The notes under the pieces: generated by a model
Told to the model about the DNA's origin: nothing
Database searches by the model: none
The model's input: the letters and a program-made list of their open reading frames with translations, nothing else
Position numbers and translations under genes: made by a program
From: Chaenocephalus aceratus
Taxonomy: Eukaryota; Chordata; Actinopteri; Perciformes; Channichthyidae
NCBI GenBank assembly: GCA_023974075.1
Contig: JAMFTG010000202.1
Span: 62,001 to 126,000, forward strand
Length of the DNA stretch: 64,000 nt
Direction: 5' to 3'
In this document: piece by piece, positions 37,901 to 43,377 of the stretch
Position numbering within the stretch: the stretch's first letter is position 1
How the letters are laid out: every line of letters begins with the position of its first letter

Positions 37901-38229
37901 TCGTCACAGCGTGAAGTTTGAAGGCATGGACGCTCCTCCTTCCCGATCCTCGCAGGAATCCCATCTCTCTCCGCTCTCCTTCCCTCTCCTCCTCCTCCTC
38001 CTCCTCCTCCCCTCCTCCTCCTCCTCCTCCTCCTCCCCTCGTCCTCCATCTTCTTCTCTTTCTGAGGTCTGAGGACTCGTTCGATGTTCAGCCTCACTTG
38101 GACCGCCTGCTTCCCTGCGTCACATCGCTTCTCTCTCGCTTCGATCAGATCAACCAGATCACGGACGACGTTCACGACCTGGAGGTCAAACTGGAAAGAA
38201 GCTCAGGTGAGAAGAAGGAAGATCAGTGA
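329..38229 (+). CDS. pkd1: polycystin-1 (pkd1), 5'-truncated by window, 32 exons visible
   Basis: Polycystin-1 is a large membrane receptor-like protein that forms a complex with the polycystin-2 channel in primary cilia and epithelia. The exons encode, in order: PKD repeats with WDFGD motifs, a REJ region, a GPS site (QHLTMFGAS), TM1, a PLAT domain, TM2-TM5, a TM6/TOP/TM7-TM11 channel-like module, then the conserved RPTFEPQDYEMVE and LWMGLSK motifs and a C-terminal coiled coil. I placed 32 exons with GT-AG borders. Human PKD1 has 46 exons with a 3.6-kb exon 15, so this fits human exons 15-46. Exon phases chain consistently once single-base indels are allowed for. About 9.6 kb of coding sequence is present (about 3,200 codons). 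The 5' exons lie outside the window. Many frame breaks occur (see findings). Whether it is pkd1a or pkd1b cannot be told from here. Confidence 0.93.
4013..4886 (+). mobile_element. TTAA-flanked miniature element with 37-bp minisatellite (copy A1)
   Basis: Bounded by TTAA (4013-4016 and 4883-4886), with inverted ends AGGTCACCTATTAT / ATAATAGGGGACCT. The left side carries about 11 tandem 37-bp units (about 4043-4445). The right side is unique sequence with poly-C, CCAATCAG-like and GGGGCGTGGGGAGGGGC segments. There is no transposase. TTAA duplication suggests piggyBac-type mobilisation (inference). It lies in a pkd1 intron 20 bp after the giant exon. Confidence 0.85.
5021..9021 (+). CDS. pkd1: pkd1 REJ-region exons (six)
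   Basis: Exons 5021-5173, 5311-5451, 6361-6642, 6754-6856, 8564-8692 and 8871-9021, each with AG/GT borders. They encode the receptor-for-egg-jelly region of polycystin-1, part of the GAIN/REJ ectodomain. Typical pieces are GTVYLFTLTVHKAGRSPVS, LQPGQSYTFTLNV, NNPPHGGLCELSPES and YSIALTSQL. Phases join cleanly (0,0,1,2,2,0). Exon 6361-6642 needs one extra G near 6603 (tcgatg for tcggatg) to read on as DVRLLETVVTYSC. The introns hold transposons: a 620-bp miniature element before 6361, one minisatellite-bearing TTAA element between 6856 and 8564, and another after 9021. Confidence 0.88.
5628..6247. mobile_element. Miniature inverted-repeat element (CGCATTCACACTGCGG ends)
   Basis: Nearly perfect 40-bp inverted ends (CGCATTCACACTGCGG, then TACTTTTCCCACAAAGG) at 5631 and 6244. 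The interior is GC-rich with GCTAAT repeats and has no coding capacity. It sits in the pkd1 intron 5452-6360. The superfamily is not determined. Confidence 0.8.
6907..8144 (-). mobile_element. TTAA miniature element with 37-bp minisatellite, inverted (copy A2)
   Basis: Same family as the element at 4013 but in opposite orientation: TTAA at 6907-6910 and 8141-8144, with ends AGGTCCCC.. and ..GGTGACCT. The minisatellite (about 7268-8117, roughly 23 units) reads as the reverse complement of the other two arrays. It lies in the pkd1 intron 6857-8563. Confidence 0.85.
9076..11187 (+). mobile_element. TTAA miniature element with long 37-bp minisatellite (copy A3)
   Basis: The left end is TTAA plus AGGTCACCTATTAT at 9076. 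The right end ATAATAGGGGACC reaches 11187 but has lost its TTAA. The right flank is internally deleted relative to copy A1. The array (about 9100-10922) is the largest of the three. It lies in the pkd1 intron 9022-11229. Confidence 0.82.
9100..10922 (+). repeat. 37-bp minisatellite array, about 49 units
   Basis: Tandem units of 37 bp (key words CTTCATGTCTCTTC, TACATCAACATGTGTCCCC). A few units are shortened (29-36 bp) near 10220-10560. Because 37 is 1 mod 3, each frame cycles through all three codon phases. The unit has no stop in any plus-strand frame, so long spurious reading frames result. I do not consider it coding. Confidence 0.95.
11230..14132 (+). CDS. pkd1: pkd1 exons between REJ and GPS (three)
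   Basis: Exons 11230-11367, 11577-11720 and 13489-14132. The first encodes LLDRREIREHVTRVLASL; the second includes SELVCEKCQEKVLEAVGK; the third includes SELLCTQKSN, DADIGSNPFLTA and LYISFNFSLNP. These correspond to the polycystin GAIN-like region before the GPS. Exon 11577-11720 ends in an apparent TAG at the donor; one extra T near 11718 gives the phase the next exon needs. Exon 13489-14132 needs four one-base additions, all in homopolymers: C near 13618, T near 13641, C near 13768 and G near 14006. With these its length becomes 648 and both junction phases fit. Confidence 0.85.
11833..13125. repeat. GACCAAGTCAAGACC-type repeat element, interrupted by CA repeat
   Basis: 11880-12320 consists of imperfect tandem units built on GAGACCAAGTCAAGACC, AGGACCAAGGGC and TTTAAGAGGTC. 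Related CAAGACCGAGACC sequence returns at 12985-13125, after AT-rich sequence, a CA microsatellite and a poly-G. It probably represents one dispersed teleost element with an expanded core. It lies in the pkd1 intron 11721-13488. Confidence 0.7.
12617..12725. repeat. (CA)n microsatellite
   Basis: Roughly 50 CA dinucleotides with two CC interruptions. A G-run (about 12829-12840) follows within 110 bp. Confidence 0.95.
14180..14480. repeat. Dispersed repeat (first copy)
   Basis: Shares many blocks with 15560-15835 in the same order: CCTTTCCTGTAGTG, GTGCATGTAAAT, AAACTGGCTTTATT, CCCAGCTTCCTGTCATTT, AATGCCAGACTTTTC. It starts with CTTAAAGGGGCGCTATTATGC, a teleost miniature-element-like end. Intronic in pkd1. 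Confidence 0.6.
14632..15538 (+). CDS. pkd1: pkd1 pre-GPS exon and GPS exon
   Basis: Exon 14632-14789 encodes VSLGHVRIEVSSAVPGTNA... and ends ETIFLSPL. It carries one apparent extra base near 14733. Exon 15283-15538 is intact and encodes the G-protein-coupled-receptor proteolysis site: CQYYSLQQRRWSSEG, then HCLTQHLTMFGASMF. In polycystin-1 autocleavage occurs within HL|T, and that tripeptide is present. The two exons join in phase 2. The sequence predicts cleavage-competent protein, but cleavage itself is inferred from the family. Confidence 0.9.
15560..15835. repeat. Dispersed repeat (second copy)
   Basis: Diverged partner of 14180-14480 with the same block order. It begins just after the GPS exon donor (15539). 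Intronic in pkd1. Confidence 0.6.
16047..18510 (+). CDS. pkd1: pkd1 TM1 and PLAT domain exons (four, with 14-residue cytosolic lead-in)
   Basis: Exons 16047-16242, 17563-17730 and 18370-18510 are intact; the PLAT domain continues into the exon at 18599. The first encodes TM1 (MVCAVLVLIHLLLGLIAHKL) and the start of the PLAT/LH2 beta-sandwich (HQYRVLVKTGRRRGAG). The second encodes TTAHVGISLYGVSKSG, RGGLDMFHLETDESLG and VWKIRIWHDN. The third encodes WFVEQVVVWDPQT, FFFLLEDWLSVE and EKEVLAS. PLAT domains bind phospholipid or partner proteins on the cytoplasmic side between TM1 and TM2. All junctions are phase 1. No frame breaks are seen. Confidence 0.93.
16284..17422. mobile_element. Possible non-autonomous DNA element
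   Basis: The ends are CCTCTTAAGCC (about 16285) and GCCTAAGAGG (about 17410) with flanking TTA, consistent with imperfect inverted termini. The interior of about 1.1 kb has no recognisable protein; a 163-codon minus-strand frame (16435-16926) matches nothing I recognise. It fills most of the intron between TM1 and the main PLAT exon. Confidence 0.4.
18270..18292. repeat. (AT)n microsatellite
   Basis: About ten AT dinucleotides in the pkd1 intron before exon 18370. Confidence 0.9.
18599..19702 (+). CDS. pkd1: pkd1 TM2-TM3 exons (three)
   Basis: Exons 18599-18809, 19045-19168 and 19571-19702, all intact. The first encodes HHLWLSLWERPAHSRFSR and TM2 (AVVLHLYLALGALWYGAVG). The second encodes TM3 (VGMTVAALVFPLQWFLCFLF). 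The third begins the cytoplasmic TM3-TM4 loop (SPVCHSVEMDVFLGQSDLSG). Phases 2, 0 and 0 agree. The donor after 19702 runs straight into a CA microsatellite. Confidence 0.92.
18850..19020. repeat. Degenerate minisatellite (CAGAATTTGACTTTTTT type)
   Basis: Six to seven imperfect units around TCAGAATTTGACTTTTTT fill the short intron before exon 19045. Confidence 0.7.
19709..19783. repeat. (CA)n microsatellite abutting a splice donor
   Basis: The CA array begins 7 nt after the exon end at 19702 (donor GTGAGCACACA). Intronic CA repeats near donors are known hnRNP L binding sites in other genes; a role here is inference. Confidence 0.95.
20305..23480. repeat. 3.2-kb pentanucleotide-type array (CTTAC / ACCTT)
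   Basis: An almost unbroken array of ACCTT pentamers mixed with 4- and 9-bp variants (CTTA, CCTAC, TTAACTTAC). Higher-order blocks recur, such as CCTTAACTTACCTTACTTAC. The array ends 8 bp before the acceptor CTCCTGTAG at 23488. It occupies most of pkd1 intron 19703-23488. The array length may be unreliable in assembly. Confidence 0.97.
23489..25204 (+). CDS. pkd1: pkd1 cytoplasmic loop exons (three)
   Basis: Exons 23489-23779, 24853-24960 and 25050-25204 encode the poorly conserved TM3-TM4 loop. Recognisable pieces are LDSSILDFWAASGLAPQ, RLPSSRQLRRKKQIRL, SIAAEDSADLNHSTSD and DSVDSVASTFLPSPSPDSS. The first needs one G near 23559 and the second one C near 24865 to keep frame. The third shows two TGA codons near 25078 and 25087 and needs at least two indels. 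Its exact structure is the least certain part of the gene. The acceptor at 23488 follows a 3.2-kb pentanucleotide array, and that at 24852 follows a TG microsatellite. Confidence 0.75.
23812..24200. repeat. Tandem duplication of about 190 bp in a pkd1 intron
   Basis: 23812-23985 and 24006-24200 share ordered blocks: AATTTAATCATCATGGAGGGTG versus AATTTAATAATCATGTAGGGTG in part, AAATAAGCAAC, AAATCCCACA.TGTAGCC and GGAAAAAA. Identity is moderate. No gene content. Confidence 0.65.
24292..24642 (+). mobile_element. hAT-type non-autonomous element (CAGTG ends)
   Basis: Begins CAGTGTTTCTCAAAC and ends TTGAGAAGACACTG. Internal sequence (GTGTTGCGCTGGGCTA, GATATTCCCGCGAGAG, CACGGACCACTAGG) is shared with elements at 31427, 38998, 46775 and 63890. 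Confidence 0.75.
24797..24849. repeat. (TG)n microsatellite at a splice acceptor
   Basis: About 24 TG units run directly into GGCAG (acceptor ending 24852). There is no ordinary pyrimidine tract in the last 50 nt of the intron. Confidence 0.95.
25255..25365 (-). mobile_element. tRNA-derived SINE fragment
   Basis: On the minus strand there is a Pol III A box-like TGGCGCAGTGGGTTG, then a B box-like GGTTCAAACCC, spaced about 40 nt apart as in tRNA-derived SINEs. A second repeat block (TATTAGTCCCCGTGGGGAAA) is at 25384-25404. Confidence 0.6.
25903..27958 (+). CDS. pkd1: pkd1 TM4-TM6 exons (three)
   Basis: Exons 25903-26105, 27326-27526 and 27806-27958. The first encodes TM4 (YPLLGSLLVASLAVIGLYG) and TM5 (LVLMWLLSCLSAFLTSALLL, then EPLK). 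The second is the conserved cytoplasmic stretch with RVRPPCGFSLLQAREEARRL. The third encodes TM6, the S1 helix of the channel-like module (QLSFLLLVLMLNYQAG), then RPSVSRELHS. It ends in a 12-G run and LASLRG at donor GTAAGG (27959). The G-run length decides the frame into the next exon: as printed, the phase is off. Confidence 0.9.
26535..26785 (-). mobile_element. tRNA-derived SINE with simple tail
   Basis: On the minus strand it starts GTGTGGCGCAGTGCGCAGTG, has a B box-like GGGTGAAACCC and ends in an (ATT)n tail (plus-strand AATAATAATAATAAT near 26535). AGCGCTTTAC and CTTGCATTTATT blocks are typical of such teleost retroposons. Confidence 0.6.
26850..27135 (+). repeat. TG-flanked dispersed repeat (TACTTGTGGGGACCTACATC family)
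   Basis: Contains CTATACTTGTGGGGACC, GTCACGTGTGGGGACTC, GTTAGGGTGAAGACTTGG and GTCTCCAGGAAATGCATG between TG microsatellites. Related copies occur near 41880-42470 and 59410-60110. Intronic in pkd1. Confidence 0.8.
27920..28400 (+). repeat. G-rich VNTR that duplicates a pkd1 exon end and donor
   Basis: About seven imperfect units of roughly 35-70 bp. Each has a run of 7-13 G, then CAGAGCCTCGCCTCACTCAG, then GGGGTAAGGGGCACG, then TGTAGAAACACGCTTCACTC. The first unit contains the real exon end and donor (27958/27959). Several later units keep or nearly keep GGGGTAAGG. Confidence 0.9.
28756..28856. repeat. (CA)n microsatellite
   Basis: About 45 CA units, ending 30 bp before the pkd1 acceptor at 28886. 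Confidence 0.95.
28887..29544 (+). CDS. pkd1: pkd1 TOP-domain exons (two), with internal VNTR
   Basis: Exon 28887-29187 encodes WSDAEQWMIQTLVPHLHQNP and QLVGLPRLQ, then a VNTR, then LDTVYLGNSSDATRQLL in another frame. Exon 29370-29544 encodes VKTLSLDFTHFHRESGLF and CVSIKLQWLRSQRLASFL. This is the extracellular TOP (polycystin mucolipin) domain between TM6 and TM7. The junction ACACA|GGTT joins in phase 2. The VNTR of CA-rich units (about 28976-29098) sits inside the exon and switches frame between the two conserved halves. Confidence 0.85.
28976..29098 (+). repeat. VNTR inside a pkd1 coding exon (CACACACTCTGCCTCCT units)
   Basis: Six units of about 19 bp (CACACACACTCTGCCTCCT and shorter forms) separate conserved QLVGLPRLQ from conserved LDTVYLGNSS. 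All three frames are open, but the flanking conserved halves are in different frames. Confidence 0.85.
30240..30845 (+). mobile_element. Retroposon with 15-bp VNTR and (GATT)n tail
   Basis: Starts near CACACGGCATCTATTGCACG and carries about 22 units of TCTAAGGACAGAGGG (30378-30715). Then comes a conserved 3' part (GTAACATTTGTGATATTGGG, AATAAACATTGATTG) and a GATT tail. The 15-bp unit gives an artefactual LRTEG-repeat frame. The same element in reverse lies at 34965, 45450 and 62708. Intronic in pkd1. Confidence 0.8.
30907..34940 (+). CDS. pkd1: pkd1 TM7-TM11 exons (four)
   Basis: Exons 30907-31089, 32342-32446, 34103-34236 and 34738-34940. They encode TM7 (VLLLVSALLMLVGGIWSMF), FTERSQYFRRFRNW, TM8 (LLLALLSLSTSALQLCFL), TM9 (QSAAVLLTLLLLK), TM10 (WALMVLMMLLLMICTHLG) and the pore-like loop plus TM11 (LYGLLIVGEGVWILARICGA). 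This module resembles the polycystin-2 channel. Exon 34103-34236 is 134 nt and needs one C near 34126 (tgcgg for tgccgg) to reach 135 nt, which restores the frame. Confidence 0.9.
31427..31782 (-). mobile_element. hAT-type non-autonomous element with 8-bp target duplication
   Basis: Ends CAGTGCTTCT and GAAACACTG, flanked by CTTTAAGT and ATTTAAGT (7 of 8 match). Same family as 24292, in reverse orientation. It lies in the pkd1 intron 31090-32341. Confidence 0.8.
32880..33400. mobile_element. Retroposon fragment (TATAGCGCTTCTC type)
   Basis: AATAATAATAAATA tail-like run, TATATAGCGCTTCTCATC, AAGTGCTTCACAAC and a 3' block AGGCGCGGGGCGAATGAGCAG. These look like a teleost LINE/SINE 3' region. No long reading frame. 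Intronic in pkd1. Confidence 0.5.
33435..33990. repeat. Mixed dispersed repeat remnants
   Basis: 33435-33670 is an A-rich element with ACAAACAAAAGACG and GGGAAACTAACGACAGGGAGG. 33690-33990 matches the right part of the hAT-type element at 48297 (GGGACCAATGGAAACGTTGTC, AGTACTTCTACTTTCACC). Confidence 0.55.
34965..35240 (-). mobile_element. GATT-tailed retroposon, minus orientation
   Basis: (AATC)n tail at 34965-34995, then GCCCAATATCAC, four CCTCTGTCCTCAGA-type 15-bp units and CCCAGGACGGACAGACGTGC. It starts 25 bp after the pkd1 donor at 34940. Confidence 0.75.
35817..37329. mobile_element. Foldback element with long inverted arms
   Basis: The left arm from 35817 (AACCCGGTATCACGGCA) is matched in reverse complement from 37329 inward (AACCCGGTATCACGGCAAG). 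Shared ordered blocks are GACGTGAAC, GCTGGGAGACGTGAAGA, CCCGGAAATGCCAAG, TTGTTGCCCCAG, TCGACACGT, GGAATTAACGG, TTGCCAGGCAACAACTTGG and CCTCACGAAATACTTTAA. Arms are roughly 500 bp around an AT-rich centre. No transposase. It fills the pkd1 intron between TM11 and the C-terminal exons. Confidence 0.88.
37405..38229 (+). CDS. pkd1: pkd1 C-terminal tail exons (two)
   Basis: Exon 37405-37516 encodes AQLYRPTFEPQDYEMVEFF and RLRLWMGLSK, among the best conserved parts of polycystin-1. The last exon starts at 37899 with FRHSVKFEGMDAPPSRSS, passes through a CTC/TCC trinucleotide tract (about 37980-38040), then encodes the coiled coil HLDRLLPCVTSLLSRFDQIN...DVHDLEVKLERSSG, which in the family binds polycystin-2. 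The two halves are in different frames, so the tract has an out-of-frame length as printed. I end at the first stop after the coiled coil (38229). An alternative frame stays open to 38578, so the true end could be further on. Confidence 0.85.
37745..37830. repeat. (GATA)n and (GAGAGG)n purine tract
   Basis: Four GATA units, then about 65 bp of GA-rich repeat, 70 bp before the last pkd1 exon. Confidence 0.9.
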
Positions 38230-38997
38230 GGAGGGGAAACGTGCAGACAAACCCAAGGAAGTGAAAGTGAAGGAAGTGAGACACAGGAAGATCGGTCTCC
38301 TTCACCCCAAAGTCTCGCTTCCTTCCTCGTTCTTCGTCACTTCTTCTTCCTCCTCCTCCAGCAGACTTCCCCGTGCACGAAGCACCTTCTCAGAGTCCGA
38401 ATCAGCTCCATATCATCCTCGTGAATCCCGTAAAAGCCACGATGCACTCTGTGGTTTGAATCCCGCGGCTTCTCCGGGGATGGACGGACCCCACGGAGAA
38501 GAGCTTGGCATTCTGGGAGTTCTCATTCGGCCGATACAGCGCAGAGGATCCTTCCGACGCAAGGGGGTGTTGCTCTGAGTGGAAACGGAGGGAAATACTT
38601 GGGATTCACAGACAGACCGAGGAGTGAAGAAGGGGTGAGACGGGAAAATCAGTGAGGGAGTCCGGTGAAGAGGAAGGCGTGGATTGAACAGGATTAACGC
38701 TGAGATTAAGGCGATAAGAGACGAGGTTGATCTGATCTCTCTCCTTTTCCTCTCCTCTCCTCTTATCTCTCCTCTCCTCTATCCTCCTTCCTCTCCTTCC
38801 TCTCTCTCCTCTTTATGCAGCCCCAACAACAGCCTCTGCTCATCAACAGACTTCATGCAATGCTTCATCGGATGCATATATTAGATAATAATCTCTATCT
38901 CACTCCTAACATCTACATCTACTTCCAGCATGGATACATGTTCATAACATGCATCCATTGTTCTATATGCGTCTTGACATCCTAAAATACACAGTTT

Positions 38998-40290
38998 TTC
39001 TAGAACAGATTACAAATCGCCAGTAAATGGTACAAACAAGTGGCAACATGTGTGATGAAGGGTGTTGCGCTGGGCTATGTCATGCAATCAGGGCCGTTTC
39101 TAGTTTTTTGGGGCCCTATGCAAGATGCTGTTTGGGGGCACTAGTCTTTACAATGGGGGAATTCTGAAGCCTTTAAGACAGGGGTGCCCAACCTTTTTGA
39201 ACCAAGAGCTACTTTTAAAGTTGCCAGTCTGCCGAGATCTACCAGTGCAAATAGAGAGGGGGGGGGGGGGGGCTAACGAAAATTATGCCATTTAAAAACA
39301 TAAACGGACGCCAGCAAATCGAGCCGGCCCTTGGCGACCGGCCGTTCTGTGATTCTCCGATTCTACAGATGGCCAGTCCACGGAGGGTGGAAAATACAAA
39401 CCGGAAGTAAACAAAGACGTGCAACGGGAAGGTGTTTCCCACGTGAACAATGCTTAAAATATTAAATGAATCAATCTCATCTCTTAAAATTCACAACTTA
39501 TTATGAATTAAACATTCACAGACTTATATGATGTATTCACATGTGTAACTCTGTTACATGTGCACGCATCGAACAGAAGAGCGTAGGGCAGAATTAGGAG
39601 GGAATTCCGTCTCGTAGCATTTGTGCACCGTTTTCAAATGCCGCTCCTAAATTACCCTTCTTCGAAAAAGCCACGCTCGCATTGCAGATGAGACAGATGG
39701 ACTATTTCACGAAAACCAAGCAATTGAAACTTACAACTAATTATATTAAAAAGGTAAACATTGAGGCTCCGCTATGCAGGCTCTAACTAGCCCCCCCCCG
39801 CCCCTGTTGACGCTCGCGAAACAGAGGGCCTCATCATATAACTTTGCGTGGGGGCCTCATGTTGGCCAGCGACGGCCCTGCCTCTATGTCAATAAATGCA
39901 AGAGATGCAGCCTTTTCTCAGCAATGTGACGCCCAATGATGATTTGGACTTTATTGATCCCCAAAAACCCAAGCCACAGCTTTGCTATCATTGCAGTTTT
40001 AGTTGTGTTTATATCCTACATTTGATTGTAAGCATATAATGCTTCACCGAACACAGGAGGGGGCTTGGCTGTCTACAAATAAAGACGGCTAATTTTAATT
40101 CTCCCCAAATATATTGAGGCTGAACCTGAACTTTCAGCTTGGGGGCCCCCTATGGCCGCAGGGGCCTATGCATCTGCATAGTCCGCCTATAGGAAGAAAC
40201 GGCCCTGCCTGCAATCGAAAGTGAAACTTAAGCTGCTCCATTGCGGAGGTATTCCCGCGAGAGTGTGAAAAACTTTGATTAAAATTAATT
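38998..40290 (+). mobile_element. hAT-type element split by a nested insertion
   Basis: The left part (TTCTAGAACAGATTACAAATC to CATGCAAT, 38998-39088) and right part (GCAATCGAAAGTGAAACTTAAG onward, 40210-40290) are contiguous in the related copy at 31427. It is interrupted by another element (39089-40207). Confidence 0.8.
39089..40207. mobile_element. hAT-type element inserted in another hAT-type element
   Basis: Inverted ends CAGGGCCGTTTCTAG / AGAAACGGCCCTG, flanked by CATGCAAT (39081-39088) and CCTGCAAT (40208-40215), an 8-bp target duplication with one change. The interior has GGGGCCCTATGCA-type pieces, a fragment of a third repeat (CAGGGGTGCCCAACC, near 39180) and no transposase. Confidence 0.85.
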
Positions 40291-40299
40291 CACTGAGCT

Positions 40300-41040
40300 A
40301 CTTTCCATCTGCAGTCCCTCACATTAAACATAAAGAAAAATGAATGAAAATTACAAAAATAGCAGTACAAATACATAAAATGCAAGAAAAGTGCAAGAGT
40401 AGAGCAGAATATACAAGTATTTAGGACATGGTAATATATAGCAGCATCGATACATAAAGTGCAAGAGAGGATACCTCTGTATTAAAGTGCATTTAGTGCA
40501 AATCTGGATCAGCTCCGTTGTTTTCCCCCCTTTTAGAGATGTGGGCACGGAGGAGGAAAGAGAGAGGGTTTTATTTTCTGACACTTTGTGAGTTCCCTGA
40601 CGCACCGGGGACACATATTGATTATAAAAGACGTCACAAAGTGCATTTTGCATGATCAAGAGCTGTTTTAACCACAAATGCTCAGAGTAGTTGCACGAAC
40701 GTTGGGTTGCATCGCTTTTTCTCCATGCCAATGCAGTGCTATGCACTTCCTCATCATTAAAACTATTGAAAGCAGATGCAGTCAAACCTGCTTGTGGACA
40801 CACGCCTTTACATGGAATGGAGATGACTGCCTGTAGAAACAGTAGGGTAATAAAGTGTCCGTCTCTTTTGATTTGTCACTTCTAATGCACGTGGAAAAGG
40901 AGATTCCTTCACGCTTGCACATGAGACAGTTATCAAACACATCCTTCAAACTAACTTGCTTTCCTTCGTTTCTAAGATCTGATGGTTTCCTTTGTATAGA
41001 ATATGGAGTTTCTATTCAATGTACTCACCTGTATCAGAAG
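40300..41040. other. Spacer without recognised gene
   Basis: AT-rich sequence. A 150-codon minus-strand frame (40351-40803) has no recognised domain. The segments GAATATGGAGTTTCTATTCAATGT (about 40999) and 41455 repeat on both sides of the LINE fragment, suggesting the fragment was inserted or the segment was duplicated. Confidence 0.45.
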
Positions 41041-41044
41041 TAAG

Positions 41045-41433
41045 TCTGAGCCAGTGGTAGCATGTAGATGTTAAAGAGAAGAGGCCCCAAGATGGAGCCT
41101 TGAGGAACCCCCACATGTCATATTTGTCAACTCAGATGTGTATTTACCTATAGAAACAAAGTTGTTTCTGTCCTTTAGGTAGGATTCAAACCAATTTAGA
41201 ACTGTTTCCGAAAGTCCCACCCAGTTTTCCAGTCGGTCTAGTAATATGCTGTGGTCAACAGTGTCAAACGCAGCACTGAGATCTAATAATACTAACACTG
41301 AAGTTCTGCCAATGTCTGTGTTTAAGTGGATGTCATTAAAGACCTTTACAAGAGTAGCCTCAGTGCTGTGGTTTGGACGAAAGCCTGACTGGAACACATC
41401 GAAACAGATATTTAAATGCAAGAAATTACTCAA
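41045..41433 (-). pseudogene. LINE reverse-transcriptase fragment
   Basis: The minus strand encodes FQSGFRPNHSTEATLVKV, then LDLSAAFDTVDHSILL, hallmarks of non-LTR retrotransposon reverse transcriptase. A frame change is followed by GVPQGSILGPLLF-like codons (reverse complement near 41075-41110). The catalytic YxDD segment is absent. It is a short dead remnant of an L2/CR1-like LINE (clade assignment is inference). Confidence 0.85.
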
Positions 41434-41854
41434 CTGAGGGTTTCCTTTTTATAGAATATGGAGTTTCTATTCAATGTACTCACCTGTATAATATAATAAG
41501 TAATGGATGTTTAAGGTATTGTTGAAACCACAGTAGTTATTTAAGCCTGTTGATAAAACACACAAGGTGTCAGATCCTCATACTGTGAGTTAAGAAAGAG
41601 ACAATAGGTGTTTATTTGAGTTACTTTATACGTTTTTACTGTTTTCTTTGTACATATGACTGTCTGTTACTACATGTTATACCTATATACCTTTACTTTT
41701 GTAAGAGACATTAAGGATGTTTAATTCTAAAGACAAATAAAGTTTCATTTCCTATAATATTGTATCTTTTTGAATAGTAATTCACTGTTCTTTAATAACA
41801 GCGGAGTGTGCAGCAATGTTTTTATTTTCAATGATAACAGCTCTTCAGGCATTC

Positions 41855-41891
<37 letters not shown>

Positions 41892-42475
41892 CCTAGCATT
41901 AATATACTTGTGGGGACCTACATCTGTTTACACAGTCACGTGTGGGGACTCACCTCCCTTATGGGGAAATAATGGAGGTCCCCATAAGGGGAATCATTCA
42001 TTTTACGGTGAAGACTTGGTCAGGGTTAGGGTAAGGGTAAGGTTAAGGTTATACATGTGGTGGTTATGGTTAGGGTTAGGCATGTGTTGGTTATGGTTAA
42101 GGTTAGGATAAGTCTCCAGGAAATGCATGTAAGTCAATGTAATGTCCCCTGAAGTGATGTATACATGGTGTGTGTGTGTGTGTGTGTTCTAGCATTACTA
42201 TACTTGTGGGGACCTACATCTGTTTACATAGTCACGTGTGGGGACTGGCTTCCCTTATGGGGACACATTGGTGGTCCCCATAAGGGGAATCATTAATTTT
42301 AGTGTGAAGACTTGTTTAGGATTAGGGTTAGGGTTAGGGTTAGGGTTAGGCATGTGTTGGTTATGGTTTAGGTTACAATAAGTCTCCAGGAAATGCTTGC
42401 AAGTCAATGTAATGTCCCCTGAAGTGATGTATACATGGTGTGTGTGTGTGTGTGTGTGTGTGTGTCTAGTGGAAA
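41855..42475 (+). repeat. TG-flanked dispersed repeat, two tandem copies, with TTAGGG units
   Basis: Two copies of the ACTTGTGGGGACCTACATC repeat (from about 41897 and 42190), separated and flanked by TG microsatellites. The second contains about five consecutive (T)TAGGG units near 42320-42350. Related to 26850 and 59410. Confidence 0.85.
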
Positions 42476-43377
42476 AGACCTTGATATTAGAGTAAACACA
42501 TGATAACAAGGTAGCAAACACTCTTACTGAATATCACGTGCATAGGTTCTAACAATAAAATAAATAAAATATGTAATAAGTTTAACTTCATGCATTGAAA
42601 TATGAATGATGGGCAGTTTTTTGTTTCATACCTTTATGATTATAACATTATATGCACTTTGCAGAAAATATAGCAAACAAAAAACATATTTCTCATTTCA
42701 TTTCATTTCAAACCTTTATTTAACCATATTGGTCCCATTGAGATCATAGATCTCTTTTTTCTAACATATTTCAGACTCCCTTTTGTCTTCTGGTAAAATC
42801 TGACTCATTCCTACGTGTTTTTATGTCGGAGAAATTGCTTTTTTTCAGCTAATTGCTGCGAAAATAACATGTTTTATTGAACAGTATAGAAACATTTGGG
42901 TCTTCCGATGTCAATTTCGTAAAAATCAATCAAGAATATTTGCCTTTTATTAAATAAAAAATGTGGTTTGGTTTTTGTGAAAATGATGTTGATTTAAAAT
43001 GTTCTTAAAACAAAGATTTTGGAGGTGATTTTTTACTTTATGCTTCATAAAAAGTCAGATTGGGAGGACAAGACAACGGTTAACCGTATGGAAGAAGAAT
43101 AATAACAAAGGGGTATAAATAGGTATATATTTTATATTTAAAATATAAAAACAAAGTGTGAAACAGTTTAATATGTAGTAAAACTGCATCTTAGTTTTAT
43201 TTGCATCAACCTTTTGACATTGCGAGAGGAAAAAGTCGTTCATGCTTTAATCAAGTTTGTTTTCCTAACTTTACTTTTCTTGAGGTCAACGATTACCTGT
43301 TCAATTTCTTATCTTCACTTATCACTTATGTGCGTGCTGCCTTATCAAAGTGTAATGCTAAAATGTTAGTGCATTTG
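42476..43377. promoter_or_regulatory. 5' flank of pepsinogen copy 1
   Basis: AT-rich upstream region. Nearly all of it, from ACTCTTACTGAATATCACG (about 42520) to the TATA box, is conserved in order at 60290-61077 upstream of copy 2. A small repeat piece (TTTCATTTCATTTCAAACC, 42695-42760) is present only in copy 1. No specific transcription-factor site can be asserted. Confidence 0.5.

Noticed and set aside
329..38229. pkd1 as a plain pseudogene
   Set aside because: Splice sites and domain motifs are conserved, and in the later exons the indels are mostly homopolymer losses that restore phase. Sequence error is the simpler reading, though not proven.
38230..38578. Extension of pkd1 to the stop at 38578
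   Set aside because: It would need another frame change. The sequence after the coiled coil is low complexity and I could not match it, so I kept the first stop.
40351..40803. 150-codon minus-strand frame as a gene
   Set aside because: No domain, no splice or promoter support, repeat-rich context.
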